Origin: Phlebiopsis flavidoalba
Lineage: Eukaryota; Basidiomycota; Agaricomycetes; Polyporales; Phanerochaetaceae
Assembly: GCA_035772785.1 (NCBI GenBank)
Contig: JAOCPU010000065.1
Span: 112,598-176,597 of the forward strand
Length of the DNA: 64,000 nucleotides
Direction: 5' to 3'
Position 1 is the stretch's first letter. Every line of letters starts with the position of its first letter. This document shows positions 23,901 through 34,778 of this stretch, piece after piece. The translations under genes and the position numbers were made by a program. Under the pieces are notes generated by a model. It was not told the DNA's origin. It saw only the letters and a list, made by a program, of their open reading frames with translations, and searched no databases.

Positions 23901-24264
23901 CAAGTTGTTCCCCAGGTCCTGATACACTTCGTGAAGCGTCTGGACTGCGCGGTCATGCATGTGAGCATCATCCAGGCGGGCCAGCTGCTCGCACGGTTAG
24001 CGGCGACCGAAGAGGTCGAGAACTGCATCAAGGGCCCTCCAGCAGTACAGCTACGCGTACGAAGAATGCGAATGGGCAAGCAAGGCAAACGAGATCAACC
24101 GCCAGTACACGGCCGCGCTCGCAGGCGATTTTGAGCTCGGCCATATGGCGTCCGTTCTTCGGCCAGGACACGCCCAAGACGCGGTGCCGATGAATGACGG
24201 TGCAACTGGAGTCGCGATGCACTTCAATCACGGGCGCGTTGGCTGGACGGCTAACCGTGGATGA
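20975..24264 (+). CDS. Zn2Cys6 transcription factor with fungal-specific TF domain
   Basis: Nuclear DNA-binding regulator. ATG 20975 gives MDQQNNGQPEA. After this come GFNFSTPSVQNQIHELAKTL, PPPRKQNTACDACR, an intron (GTGCGG...TACAG, about 21214-21281) and SRKVKCNQLPG; together these form the first half of the binuclear zinc cluster (CxxCxxxxxxC). The second half is spread over a badly sequenced stretch to about 21560, followed by the basic patch TSEKKRNTNKRPRTLSN. The middle homology region is recognisable in WGAKFSENPLLVKD, SRQSLLAKTLINRVRE, RGTMIFAWWMACLADAYRS and VYYRRKPML, then DDDDYDIDFYTVGPV. Later blocks are GIPFDTLLSLINLLNEWKEE, HLQRVGVPSNFAAEWDFVSA and ATYHIMWIVVFNALDDFGI. The end reads YSYAYEECEWASKANEINRQ...NHGRVGWTANRG, TGA 24262-24264. 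At least seven introns are likely. The target pathway is unknown. Confidence 0.85.
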
Positions 24265-24558
24265 GCGGAGACCGCAATGACCGCTCGCATGATGCCGTTC
24301 TATGTATAAATGTTCCATCATTTCTACCTTTGGATTGGATGTCTGTTCTGGACTCTCTGTATGTGTTTTTCCAACGTCTTGTCTGCTTTCGTCTCATGTA
24401 AAAACATCCGGTATTTTTGTGAACCTACCCTTATACCTGTGTATGGACCAGTAGAATAGACTCTGACATGTGTCCCCCTTCCTTCTGTCGGGCGGCGCAA
24501 TCATGCAAAAAGTGTTGTATAGCTAAGAACGGCACATGAACACCATGGGATGTATGTA

Positions 24559-27055
24559 CTAGTAGAGCCGAGTACCCTTGATGACTTTGGATATACCGGT
24601 CTTCTCGCCATCGTATCCGCCCTCCCTGTGGTCGCCAGACCGCCCTTGAACACCGCCTTCTGCGAAGAAACTTTTTCTTCGCCTCTTTTCGTAACGCTGC
24701 CGCTTCTTTTACACGCGGATTGCGCACGCTCTTTGACACCGATGCGGCGTTTAGACTCTGTCCCTTGTTCTTTAGGATGGCCCGTGAGACAGAACGGGGT
24801 CCGTCCGCGGTATCGTACCATCATCGATGCCCTCCCTGGAACGAAAACACGGTATTATCAGTACACCACGGTGGCAATTACGTGCTGTACATTGGTATAC
24901 TCACTTTGCCATCGCAAGCGCGGCTTCATACTCGGCCTTCTTGGTCTCTTCTTCGCCTTGGTCTACGTCGTTTTTGACGAGGTCATAGTACCCTTCGGCA
25001 TCGTCCTCGCTCCCGCTCTCTTCCTGATCTCTCCTCCGCTTCTTGCCAGGCTCCTGCCGCGGCTCGGGCTCTTCGTCGTCCAGGTCGGCTCGCCCATACC
25101 CCGCGTCTTCTCCAGCTCCTTCTTGTTTACGGAGCTCTCGCGACTCTTTCTTACGTTCCTTCCAGGGAATATCGTCGTCGCCACCCGCGTTCGCACGCGC
25201 ACGCATCCCGCCGTAGCAGACGCACGCTCCACTCGATCTTCGACGTGTGGAACCGAAGGGACTTCTTTTATCGCAGCCTGGTCCATCGCGTCCGGCCGTC
25301 TGGCATTGCGCGAGTCATCGCCTGTCGCGGTCGGCGTCCTGCCCTGCTCGAGGCGCGCTGAAGGATGTGACTTGGGACTTTTGCGGGGAACTCGGGGCTC
25401 CTCCAGGTCGAACTCGGGCATCTTGGCTTTGCTGAGCCACAGCATCCCTGCCCTGTCCAGTCATTGCAGCGTTCCTTTGTTGCGAGGCTCACTCCATGCC
25501 GTGTGGGTTTAGGCTTTTGGGGACTGCTTCTTTGGAGCATTGGCCCTTGTGGAAAAAAAGCCATATAGATCCACCCGCGTGTCAAGACAGAGGTGAGCCG
25601 CGCTCTCTGTCGGCGAGAGGGGCTCTGTGCATGCTCCTCTTGTTGCAACATGTATTCCGTGCGGAGGTCTCGAGGTATCCCAGAACCAAGTCCGTTCGTC
25701 CGTCCTTTCCAGCCTCGCTCATCGATCATCAGTCCTCTGTCGGTCGCTTCACTTTCGTCAGCCGGCACCCGAGGTCTTACTAAGCGTCTGCGATTGACTT
25801 CTTGAAGTGAGTAGTCGGACAGGATTTTGGGATGTTGGTATAGTGGCGCGAGAAGTTTTCGCGGTCTGCTGAGCCCATTTTTCGCATCATTTTCGTGGGA
25901 CGCTAACGGAGGTACAAGTAAAAGGAGATTGTAGTGGCGTATTGAACAGGAGTGCCTCTACGGTCAATGTAAGTCAGCCGATCCGTGAGCGATTATTCTG
26001 CGCAAGACTTACGATAGTATATATGAATTCAGTTCCGCGTGTGATATTTTATCAAGTGTGCATTCTCTCCCGCCCTTCCAGTTCACATAGAGTATTAAAT
26101 ATGGTATACAAGTGGTGGAGTAATGTGACTGAGGCAACTTACGGAATACAATTTTAGTCTGTGTTTTGATGGAAGACGAGCCGCGTCTCGTCCCAGTCGC
26201 CTGCAAGAGCGAGAAAGCCTCGTGTGATTTGTTTTCCGGGGGGGGGGGGGGGGCCAAATTGCGTAGGAAGGGCTGTCTTGTCTTCAGGCAGTTTCTGTTT
26301 ATGAGACAGGCGCGGCAGGTTCGACAAGCTCACTAACAGGGGGCTATACGATTAGCGGTGAGTAAATGCGAGTGATAATCACGTACTCTTCCTGTTCGCG
26401 TGTCCCTTCTATTGGATCCTCTAGACCAAAGTCAGCGTCAGTCATAGCATCCCTAGCCTTTGCCTGTAGCCGCTTCGCCTCTTGCTCTTCCAACTCGTTT
26501 GCCATCCTCATCGTCCGACTCGAGTTGACCAGCATTTGAGGTAGTAGTAGAGCAGCCTTGGTGCGTCCCCAGCTCTCTTCCTCCTTCCTCTGTGTTTCCT
26601 CTGAACCTGACCTCTCTCTCTTCTGAGGAAGTAGGAGGCTTGGACTGTTTCCCTTTCTTCTCCTTTCGTTTCGACGGACCAGGATCCTCGCGTGGTTCAT
26701 CATCCTCATCCTCTTCTTCGTCCTCATAATCTTCTTCGTCCTCCTCCTTCCCCACTCTCGTCGCTGGGGATAATGCCCTTCAAAGCAAAGACTTCTTCCT
26801 CGTCGCCCTCATCGTCTGACCTAAGGTCCTCTCCGTCAAGCAGAATCTGGTCTCTCGAGGCTTGGACTATGATACAGTATGAGTGTTAGTTTAACGGGCT
26901 ATTGGTGCGCACAAAGACGTACACTCGTCCTCCTCGTCCATAGGAATGTCTTCGAGCGTGGTGTTTCCACTTCTTTATGCTCGCGTCTTTGCGGTTCACA
27001 CACTACGGGGCTGTGAACGCGACTTGTTTTGTTTCCCTCCATGTTTCCTCGCCAT
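24559..27055 (-). CDS. SAS10: SAS10/UTP3, small-subunit processome protein
   Basis: Nucleolar component of the U3 snoRNP/SSU processome needed for 18S rRNA maturation. ATG 27055 gives MARKHGGKQNKSRSQPRS, then a DIPMDEED-like block across an intron near 26930-26880. DQILLDGEDLRSDDEGDEEE, long acidic tracts with SKRKEKKGKQ, WGRTKAAYYSSNAGQLESDD and ELEEQEAKRLQAKARDAM lead to DADFGLEDP, all diagnostic of the Sas10 N-terminus. After introns the Sas10/Utp3/C1D region follows (MPEFDLEEP, 25440 downward), then KKAEYEAALAMAK and an acidic YYDLVK segment. The conserved Sas10 C-terminal domain is NRGLTPxR-like, VRNPRVKK, KKVSSQKAVFKGGLATTGR, YDGEKTGISKVIKGTRLY, with TAG at 24559-24561. Frameshifts are frequent but every expected block is present. 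Confidence 0.92.
26238..26253 (+). repeat. Poly-G homopolymer, 16 bases
   Basis: An uninterrupted run of 16 G lies in an intron or noisy part of the SAS10 gene (minus strand C-run). It is probably a sequencing or assembly artefact, since no other G run in the window approaches this length. Confidence 0.9.
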
Positions 27056-27533
27056 AATTCGCGGCTGGTGGGGCTCCTATGAAGGCCAGAGGTTGGTTTT
27101 AGCGGAATGTTAATGAGAGTGCCCGAAGCGCTTGAAGGCTCGAACTCGAAATTTCAGGAGCCATGTGGCGAGTACCAAATGGGGTAAGGGCGCATCACAT
27201 TGATCAGATTCGATGATAACGATCGGCGCTGTTCCGCCTTGGCGTACGATATCTCATGACGAGGGACTTCCATAACAACCTGGTAACGCTCGGCCGGCTT
27301 GTCTTCACCGTTTCTCGAGCTCAAGCCTTGCCTCCAGAATGGGCGCTAGCCTTGGCGCACTTTCAAAATTCTCACCGAGACGCATGAGCTCATTCTGAAA
27401 TCAGAGTTCTTGAGGCTCGAGGTCGGTCGGTATCCACGTTACCCAAGATCATCCTTATGTGTGCCTGTGCGGATATTGCCGGGGTTGCCAGCCGGAATTG
27501 CAGGATTTAATGTCCCGACAGACTGAATAATGG

Positions 27534-27600
27534 TATATAGAGGGGAGGACACGAGGGCCTTGCGCTCTCATCTCTCTCCTCTTTCCCTCTCGTCTTTGCT
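27534..27600 (+). promoter_or_regulatory. TATA box and CT-rich leader of secreted-protein gene
   Basis: TATATAG at 27534-27540 is followed at about 25 bases by a pyrimidine-rich block (27566-27598, CTCTCATCTCTCTCCTCTTT), the usual arrangement around the transcription start of strongly expressed filamentous-fungal genes. The ATG of the downstream gene is at 27755, behind a probable leader intron (GTAAGTATC at about 27680). Confidence 0.6.
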
Positions 27601-27754
27601 GACAGGCTCAGCCCCCCTTCGTTCCTTTCTTCAGCTGGTCTCCTCCCTTGGCAGATTCGTCCAACTTCCACCTACATTCTGTAAGTATCTTCATGCGTGA
27701 TTTGCTGGTATGTGCTGAAACGGAAACCCAGACTCAGCTTCAGCTTCAGTAAAA

Positions 27755-28304
27755 ATGTTCTTCGCATCGCTACCTGTCGCTCGCACGCCGCCTTGTTGCC
27801 GGTGCATTTGCTGCTCCTTTGGTGGAACGCCAAGAGACGATCTCCAACGTGGTCTGCTCTCTAAGCAAGCGTACGGTCACCGCTGTTTCGCTTCCAGGCA
27901 CTCACGTATTTACGACATAACGCACCACAGACCGCTGGGACTTTGCCACACTGTGAACGTCGCCCAGCTGCCAGATCTGCGGACTTCTTGCGCATTGCTG
28001 GCAAGATCCAGAAGTGCCAGGGCGCGCCGAAGTCGACGACAGGTGTGTCGGGCAACGCCAAGTTCTCGATCACACCGGCGACGAAGGGTGCCCTCTATCA
28101 ACATCTCGAAGGGACGTTGGGAGCGTAAGTCACTCTTCATGTTTTCCCCTTCGATCTCGTGACGCTCAATGGTGGCGATTTGCGTCTGCAGAGGGTACTC
28201 AAGGCTGCGTTCGCGCAATGCAGGCCAGGACGTTCCTTTCACTGCGACCATTCACGGGTGGCGCCTCGACCGGAAACGTCAACGTCAAGCTGGAACGTGC
28301 ATAG
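27755..28304 (+). CDS. Small secreted protein, unrecognised
   Basis: ATG 27755 sits in a good context (AAAAATG). It is followed by a signal-peptide-like start (MFFASLPVA...) and, allowing for indels, AAPLVERQETISNVVCSL with a KR site. Later coherent segments are RSADFLRIAGKIQKCQGAP, STTGVSGNAKFSITPATKGA and, after an intron (GTAAGTCAC at 28124 to CAG before 28193), a segment ending FTGGASTGNVNVKLERA. Length is about 150-170 residues. A good promoter precedes it. I considered the hydrophobic-surface-binding (HsbA) family because of the 'ISNVVxxL' start, but the rest does not clearly fit. Confidence 0.5.
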
Positions 28305-29037
28305 AATAATTTTATCAGGGCGGTCTCCGGGTGTGATGTCGTTCAACAGCGGGTCGGAAGTTAATGAAAAATGCCTTTAAACATTCATGTGGTTGGGACG
28401 TCCGATTAAGATTGTCCTTGTGTTGGACAACTTGGTGTCAAAGTCAATCGTGTCCCTGGTACCGACTATCACAACGGCGCGTCCGTTCCTGATCAGTGTC
28501 ACCTAGTGCGGTGTAGGAACTGATCTTACATAAATCTCCCTGTCGGGGTGCGGTCACGACTAGCGCACAACAAAGTTCAGTCTAGGTCAATGTAATTTAC
28601 ACAGCCATACCCGCTGTTATCGCCTCCCTGCTCGCCAGGGCGGTATCACGCCGCCCGGGCCTATCTCGAAGAAGCGAGATGACTCGCCCTACGAGAACTC
28701 ACACGCCACGCCCGGCCCCTCCCTAACGCGCCCATGTGACGCTAATGAGCCTCGCGTACGCGTCCTGACGCGTCCGTGATTGGCTGATCGCGCTTCCCCC
28801 GCCTAGGTAGATGTCGTTTAGTCCTCCTCTCGGATGACTCCAGGACGGTACAGGAGCCTTCAGTCACAACCATAAATGCCTTGGCCAAAGCGATGGGGTG
28901 CGCTGAGTAAGCTTGCACGTGTGCCACTCCCTCCTGGGGTACATATACATTGTCTCTGGAACTACGCTTCAGACATCAATCCACATTGCGATGTCATGCT
29001 GAGAATGTGTACAGCACGCTGCGAGAGCTCTCAAACG
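28305..29037. other. Intergenic, nothing recognised
   Basis: Sequence between the secreted-protein gene and the GFA gene. 28620-28720 is GC-rich. No motif, repeat copy or gene can be supported. Confidence 0.4.
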
Positions 29038-29497
29038 ATGTACCCGGCGGGTGCCACTGCAAGAAATCTCCCGCTTCAAATTCTCGCACCCACCCTTTTG
29101 AGAACCGGTGAGCGGCCCAGTGAAATACTGCAACTGCAGCATCTGCGCTGCCAAGGGCTGCCTTCTGGCTCACGTACGCGCTACCCCTTTCCTCCCTGTA
29201 CTCTCTCAATTTGACGTGCGAGCCTCGCTGTTGCTAGAGGCATGCAGAACTTCAAGAACAGTGTGTCGAGTTCACGTCGGGCAGCCTCGAAGAGCTCACC
29301 CCCTACGAGTTCGTGCCCGAAGAACTGGACGCACCTCTTCTGCGGGTGTCTGCGGGCCGTGCAGCCTGTGGTGGTTCAATAACCAGGACTCAGGGCTCAG
29401 CTTGGCTGTCAATCTTCGCCAGCGTCGATGACGTTGATTTCAACTAAGTCTTGAATGTGCAAAACTGTGGGATGGCAAGAGTGTAGCCGTTATATGA
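29038..29497 (+). CDS. GFA/CENP-V fold zinc protein (glutathione-dependent formaldehyde-activating enzyme-like)
   Basis: Small zinc protein of the GFA/Mss4-like fold. The named activity (S-hydroxymethylglutathione formation) is known for few members, so the substrate here is open. Signatures: GGCHCKKS at the start (first Cys-x-Cys), HPPFE, PVKYCNCSICAAKG-CLLAHV (CxCSxC zinc motif), then EELTPYEFVP, HLFCGxCGRAxW (third Cys pair), FNNQDSGLSLAVNLR and DDVDFN. It ends LNVQN-WDGKSVAVI at TGA 29495-29497. The ATG at 29038 is only a candidate start because frames change directly after it. A decayed inverted copy lies at about 46150-46335. Length (about 140-150 residues) is normal for the family. Confidence 0.82.
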
Positions 29498-30243
29498 AGG
29501 GCGTCGGGGATGTTGTGCAGATGGCCACTACTCGGAGAAAGCTAGAGTGGACATCGCAGCAGATTCCGTGTTACCCACAGCCTAATAGGCATGAGAGCCC
29601 TCGATACAATAATCACTCCAAGTACCAATGTGATTGATTTTATTTATTTAACGGAGAAAGCGCTGCGCCGCATTCCAAGCTGAACGAAGCTTCCGTGATT
29701 GCCCGCACGTATGGACACCGACGATCCTGTGCGATGCTGTAACGTTATGATTCTATCCATTCCAGTAAGAGTCATACAGTGACCTGAGAGTCTGATGTTT
29801 TCATGACTCAGCCAGCGGATCTGTCATATTCATTTAGCATGTTATGTAACGCGACATAACGATGAATTCACCGGGCGACGTAAAAGTGAAAAACTTACAC
29901 TTTCTGTCTGTCTTGTTCCGCAACTACTTCTTCTACCTGTTTGGATTCGTGCATTGCCCAGCTGAATATGGGCTTTGAGGCGGGCACCTCTCGATATTAC
30001 TATTTGAATAAACACCCCAGGCGACTTCTATGTAACAATCAGCACACCTGGAAATGCCCCATGTCGACGTCCGCTCGTCAACGGAGTCTGGCCTGGGGCC
30101 CGATGAGCGTTTGGCAACTGCTGTGGGCAGTTATACGGCTTTTTGTAGCCTTGTATACGGGCCGCGTTGAGTAGTATGCAGTGCGTGTGAAAAGGCTGGC
30201 AAAGACCTATGTTCGTACTTGGCGGCGCTGTCCAAAGACTGTT

Positions 30244-30250
30244 TATATAG
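30244..30250 (+). promoter_or_regulatory. TATA box of WSC-domain gene A
   Basis: TATATAG lies 63 bases upstream of the ATG at 30313. The matching position in copy B (about 45985-45995, minus strand) reads TATAATAG. Confidence 0.6.
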
Positions 30251-30312
30251 AGAATAAATCATGCTTCAGCGTACACACCTTACTCCACCCATCGAGCTCC
30301 TCTATTACGAGT

Positions 30313-31037
30313 ATGAAGTCACTCGCCGCTTTGTTCACTCCCCTGCTTGCTTTCGGAGCCTTGCGAGCAGCAGGGACAGTGCATCTGTGCGCGATACATC
30401 CGGCCATACTCGGACAACGCATATGTATGGAACACGACGCGCTTCTGCTCATTCACGGCGGACCCCAATGCCTTGATCGCGGACGACATCGAGTTTTTAT
30501 GACCCTCAGTACGGATGGTAAGTAATAGCATTTGTCGCCTTCCCCGTTGAAATTCTGACTCGGACGTAGTGACGAGCCGCTGTACACCAAGACCTGCTGC
30601 GAGCGGTCCAACTGTGAGACTTCATCCAGTTTTCTGCAAAAAATGATTCGGCTCACCACTCCCATGCCATGCGCGAAATACATCTCGACTGTGACGGCCC
30701 AGAGACGCCCCTGCCCACGCGCCTCCGTCTATCTCGCGATGGATGGAGCGTCGACATCCCGTGCGCTGTAGACGTCCCCTCGCGCATCCTCACAGACGTC
30801 GTTGTCTCGTACGCACAGAGCACGACGCCGTACACGTGCACGACTCTCTGTGGTGCCAACAGGGGTACCGCTACGCTGGTGTCGAGTACGGTGACGAGTG
30901 CTATTTAGTGCACGGGATATGTCAGCGAGGTTGACGGGTCGCAGATTATTCGACGGATTGTCAGATAAGGTGTACGGGGAATTATCTGTATACGTGTGGT
31001 GGGTCGTGGGAGGATGCAGACGTACAAGTTGGATTGA
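30313..31037 (+). CDS. Secreted protein with unknown Cys-containing N-terminal domain and one WSC domain
   Basis: ATG 30313 starts a clear signal peptide (MKSLAALFTPLLAFGALRA). The mature N-terminal part is unknown to me: QQGQCICARYIRPYSDNAYV, WNTTRFCSFTADPNALIADD, IEFYDPQYGW. An intron (GTAAGTAAT at about 30517 to TAG before 30571) follows, then DEPLYTKTCCERSNC. A WSC domain comes next: SVDIPCAVDVPSRILTD, TTPYTCTTLC, QGYRYAGVEYGDECY(C), then CTGNYLYTCGGSWRMQTYKL and TGA at 31035-31037. The final frame is confirmed by copy B, which keeps GGSWRMQTYKL without the extra base. WSC is a carbohydrate-binding, Cys-rich module of wall sensors and secreted enzymes. No transmembrane or GPI segment follows, so the protein is probably soluble or wall-bound. 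Confidence 0.75.
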
Positions 31038-31252
31038 TGGTGGCATCGAAAGTGTTTGTTCGTAGCATCATTGCGCAGAGGATGTATGCTGGCCGAGAAT
31101 CCCGCGTCGTGTACACCATGCCGCTGATAGCAATTGTGTCGCGCCCTCTGGAAAAGTGAAAACTCTTTTGAGGGATTCGAGGACGCGCACGGGATCGGGT
31201 GGTATCTGGAAGAATGGCGACACAAGCTTTTGAGTTGAAACTGACACTAAAT

Positions 31253-32309
31253 GCAGAAACTTTGCGGGGGGGAGAATGGGGGTGAACGGCTGACATGTCA
31301 GTCACTCGCACCTGATCAGACTAGTTGAGTCCTCTGCACGGGTTCCACACCACCAAACTGTCCAATCGCTCCCCCGAACTGATTTCCGCACACGCTTCGC
31401 ACCGCACCCAGAGAATCACCGCACCAGCTTCCCGACATCGTGACCAGCAAGGCGGTCTTCATCTGCTAGAAGAGCATGACCGCGGAATAGATGGGAGCGC
31501 GAACCTTCCTAAGTCGAATGCGATTTGACTCCTTAATGGTCCTGCACCGTCAGCGGAATTCATAGTTGTGTCATGAGACGGAGTGCAATCAGCGGTCACC
31601 CTGACCTCGGTGGTTATTTCACCTGTGGGACCGTATGCCGGCCCATAGTTGAGCCTCTACCTCGGACGTCGCGACGTCTTTCGTTGAACGTTTTTGAGGT
31701 AGAGAGTTAACCGACAGCCTGTAGACCTCCTCGCACAAGCAAGGCCGCCATTGCGTTGACGGGCTGCGAAGACTTGTAGTAAAGCCCCGGAGGCGAGGAG
31801 ACACATCCGGTCACAGGAAGCCCACGTATGAGAGTGACGCAGATGAAGGTTGGCCTATGCAAGTTCCTGCTAGTGGTGTTTGGAAAAAGGGACGGGACGT
31901 GGCTCGCGAAATGTAAAGCTGGACGCCTTTATCGTGAGACACACCGGCCGCATGACAGGAAAGAGTCGGTTCCTTTCGTACCCCAGATCTATTTACGAAG
32001 AGAAACAATTGAGCTGACGGCCAGTTGTAGTGAAGACACGCAAGATGGGTTTTACTCCACACTCGCCTGAGCGATGGTGGGAACTTGATGTAGATGCCAT
32101 TCGCCGCAACTATGGGTCATAAACAGCAATACAGATCCTGGGTTTGAGCAGCCAAGCCATAATAATTATAAAATGGTGGCACTGAGAGTACGAGTGAGTG
32201 GTAGCGGTTCGGAGGCGCGAGTCGCGGACTCAGCCGATGTGGCGACGTGCGCTTCGCTAGGACCAATCACGGACGTCTGATGGTGGGCACTCAAGCGCTA
32301 AAACTCCGG
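31253..32309. other. Intergenic, nothing recognised
   Basis: No coding signature and no match to the duplicated blocks on either side. Confidence 0.4.
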
Positions 32310-32685
32310 CGTCGAGGTGCTACAGTCACAATATTAGTCGCAGTCACAGCTGCGGTTTACAGTAGAGTTTCGTTCTGTATTCTGAGACTCCTCGTTGAAG
32401 CCGGAATATATATATCGTCATTTTGTGGGAATCTGTTCAGCGACCTTGGTCCTGGCCGACCACTGGTGAACGTTGGAACACGCAAAGCATCCATCCATTT
32501 GTTCAACCCAATAGCAAGAATTCGTGTACAGCTTGTATGAGCAACCCAGCAGGCTTCGCAGCGCGCACTGGGATTATGACTGAGTGAGCTGAACTTTGAG
32601 GTTTCATGTCACCGTCAAGATCACGTACATGCTGGGAATGCTAGGCGCCACTACAGGACACCACTCTACAGTGTCCGGAGATACA

Positions 32686-32940
32686 TTAATGATTTAGTAA
32701 CTCAGTTATACATAGGAAAACACAGCAACTTACACAACGGGTCTCGCACTGATTTTCGTTCGCTGCAGCGCAGCAGCATATATCAGGGTTAAATTCGGGG
32801 TGGCCTACCCTGCGAACGAGGTGCGGCTCCTGGTACGCGCGGTCGCATCCACCTTGAACGGAGACCAACAAACAGATAGCAGCGGCAAGAGTGAGTGCCT
32901 GCGAGCAAGGCAAAGAGGTGATAGGGAGCGAGAGCTTCAT
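32686..32940 (-). CDS. Small Cys-rich secreted protein A
   Basis: ATG 32940 starts MKLSLPITSLPCSQALTLAA with a hydrophobic AAAICLLVSVQGG core, a signal peptide. The mature part reads CDRAYQEPHLVRRV, GHPEFNPDICCCAAANENQC, ETRC, directly followed by a splice donor (GTAAGT). The open frame continues to 32686 through the intron; a second exon probably starts near 32665 after CACTGTAG, but its frame is not clear. Six or more cysteines in a short secreted protein recall fungal effector-like or hydrophobin-adjacent proteins, yet the spacing is not that of hydrophobins. TATAAAT at 33010-33016 lies about 70 bases upstream. Its duplicate at 48.6 kb has lost the ATG. Function unknown. Confidence 0.6.
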   Translation of the reverse strand: MKLSLPITSLPCSQALTLAAAICLLVSVQGGCDRAYQEPHLVRRVGHPEFNPDICCCAAANENQCETRCVSCCVFLCITELLNH

Positions 32941-33009
32941 CGTTGGCAATTAAAAGCTTGGAAGGCGGGCAGAGGAGGGCTCTGTGGTGTGTGTAGGCCG
33001 CCATGGGGC

Positions 33010-33016
33010 ATTTATA
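33010..33016 (-). promoter_or_regulatory. TATA box of small Cys-rich protein gene A
   Basis: TATAAAT on the minus strand, 70 bases before the ATG at 32940. The equivalent box is kept at 48489-48495 in copy B. Confidence 0.6.
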
Positions 33017-33028
33017 CCATAGCCTGAG

Positions 33029-34206
33029 TGCAGAGCGGTTAGCACAAGCAAGCAGGTCACTGCAGAAGTAGCGGGCAGTGTGGCTTGAGTGGAGTTCTGA
33101 AGCATGATCATCAGGCGAGGTGTCAAGTGACGCGCTGGGTGCAGACATTATACTTCCAAAATGTAGAATAGTAGATTGTATTTCCTGAGTGTGTTGCACA
33201 TGTGAGCAAGTCTAAAGTTTGTTTGTGCGCACTGCGTACCACATCGCGCTTGGTAGGCTCAAGTCAAATGAGACAGGCTTACTAAGGTACGTAGTGATGA
33301 ACGGAGCGCCTGTGGTAGCGACAGTCTACTCGTAAAACAGGGCTGAAAAGGCTCGTGAATGTTACCACGATCTCGGCAGATCGTGACGGGATTGAAACAT
33401 CCGTGGCGGGCGCAAGCGGGGCGCGTCCCAACGGGATTCATAGTAGCCACGTGATGGTCGTCCTGCCCGGAGGGCGCTTTTTTGAATCGTACAAGAAGCA
33501 ATTCGTGTGCGCTTGTCTTCAATCTCCATCTCCACCTTCCATCTCATACTTCAATTATCAGCCTCATAAAGAAATTAGTGTACTTGCGACTCATAAGAGA
33601 CGCCTCCTCGCGCCCCCCATAAGATGATATTGCTGATGATAGACCGCAATGCCCCACGAAGGGTGTTCATGAGGACGCTAGGTTTCGGAGGGAATGGTCG
33701 AGCTACATCGAGTAGGGGCAATGAAATGACAGACTAGAACTTGAACTACCTGCAGACCAGACCAAAAGACGGCGTCGACCTCCTTGTCCGGCTTTCTATG
33801 CGTCGGGTCCAGCATATCAATATCAGCGTGCAGTATTGCACAATTATATTATTCCAGGACTACTCTCATCCCTTCCTTATTCGATAACTTCCTAGATGTT
33901 TGCGATGATAATCGCGAACGTCCGAAGTACACGTGAGTGATGTCCGCTACCGTTTGTGTATGATGAACTAATGAGCTAACAGCGTTACTCTCGTGCCCGC
34001 ACTCTTTTGCAATTACAGAACAGCCTTGCGAGATTTAAAAGCAAACCTAGACGTCTTTACATCGCGATGCAGATGCGTGGGTACATCTATCTGATGTCTC
34101 AGACAATATCATCTCTCAGGCCCCACCTTAAAACGGCACCCCATCGAAATATTTAAGCAGTCTCCTTCATCCTCCTTCCATCCCTTTAGACACAGAGCTC
34201 GCCGAC
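33029..34206. other. Intergenic, nothing recognised
   Basis: No supported gene. The last 200 bases are presumably the promoter of the SH3 gene; a CTCCTTCATCCTCCTTCCATCC leader-like block lies at about 34160-34185. Confidence 0.4.
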
Positions 34207-34778
34207 ATGGGAAATGTACCCTCTGAACAACTCGTAGACCCGGCTAGTCACACAGACGCAGCTCATTCGGGACCACAACGCTGAGAGTCGGGCATCGACG
34301 CTACTCTCGATCGACGCTGGGCGCAAGGCTATAAACACCGATGATCAGGTTTCCGGAGCCCCAAACATAGCTCACGGCCTACAAGAATCCGGCGGCCCAA
34401 CCGCACCTTTTTTCAATTCACTCTCTTCCCCATTCCAGTCAATTCACAGCAAGTGACGGGGCAGCAGCAACCGCCTTTCGAGCCCGCCGTCCGCTGCTGG
34501 CCCCGGCAACACACACAGACGACGGGAAAGAAATATTATTCTATGGTGAGCAAAAAGCTATTTTCCCAGAGTCACGGCATACACATCGCGTTAAGTTGAG
34601 GCACTGTGGTCTTACTATGCTGTCGCCGATGATGACTTTGACTTTGAAGCCGGAGACGTGATGGGGCCATTACTGCGACGCCTCTGAGGATGGTTTCTGG
34701 CATGGTGAACTGGTAGATAAGGCACGGAGGCAACCTGGTCGAGGAGTTTTTCCTTCTAATTTTGTCAAAGTTCTCTGA
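34207..34778 (+). CDS. SH3-domain protein, possibly Lsb1/Pin3-like
   Basis: The C-terminal SH3 domain is clear after allowing indels: YAVADDDFDFEAGDV (ALYDY region and acidic RT loop), TPEDGFWHGEL (the Trp of the binding groove), VDKARRQPGRGVFPSNFVKV and TGA at 34776-34778. Upstream, ATG 34207 gives MGNVPSEQLV and then, with frame changes, LVTQTQLIRDNxxF-like helical sequence followed by Pro-rich sequence (about 34390-34510). A helical N-terminus, Pro-rich linker and terminal SH3 is the layout of yeast Lsb1/Pin3, which bind Las17/WASP and regulate actin. The SH3 call is firm; the subfamily is a guess. Confidence 0.7.

Larger units (their letters stand above)
29109..31252 (+). repeat. Inverted segmental duplication, copy A (GFA + WSC unit)
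   Basis: This segment recurs on the opposite strand at 45561-46335. Matching blocks, read in order, are: GFA zinc-motif exon (29111-29170); a 29205-29275 stretch ending GTGTCGAGT; CTTCTNCCTGTTTxGATTCGTG (29928 on); a 29975-30050 stretch with ATATTACTAT...AACACCCC..CGAC.T.TATGTAACAATCA; GCGCTGTCCAAA...GTTTAT (30224-30290); the last part of the WSC exon (30866-31037); and about 215 bases of 3' flank ending TTTAGTG. Copy B lacks about 640 bases inside the GFA gene and 3' flank and about 580 bases of the WSC gene's 5' half. Confidence 0.85.
32310..33028 (-). repeat. Inverted segmental duplication, copy A (small Cys-rich protein unit)
   Basis: Read on the minus strand, this block matches 48475-49426 (plus strand) from promoter to 3' flank. 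Shared landmarks are CTCAGG before a TATAAAT box; the coding block around TTTAACCC.GATAT.TGCTGCTGC; the intron with TGCGTAAGT-like donor; GTTCAGCTCACxxAATCA-type sequence and GAAGCCTGCTGGGT; and, at the far end, a block with TTTACAG.AG.GTTTxxTTTC and CACAGTCACAATxxTxxT.xCAGTCAC. The copies differ by many substitutions and indels. Confidence 0.8.

Noticed and set aside
24550..25512. Plus-strand 320-codon open frame (hydrophobic, membrane-protein-like)
   Set aside because: It is antisense to SAS10, whose charged Glu/Asp/Lys codons read as Leu/Phe/Ser/Val on the other strand; this explains the apparent hydrophobic segments.
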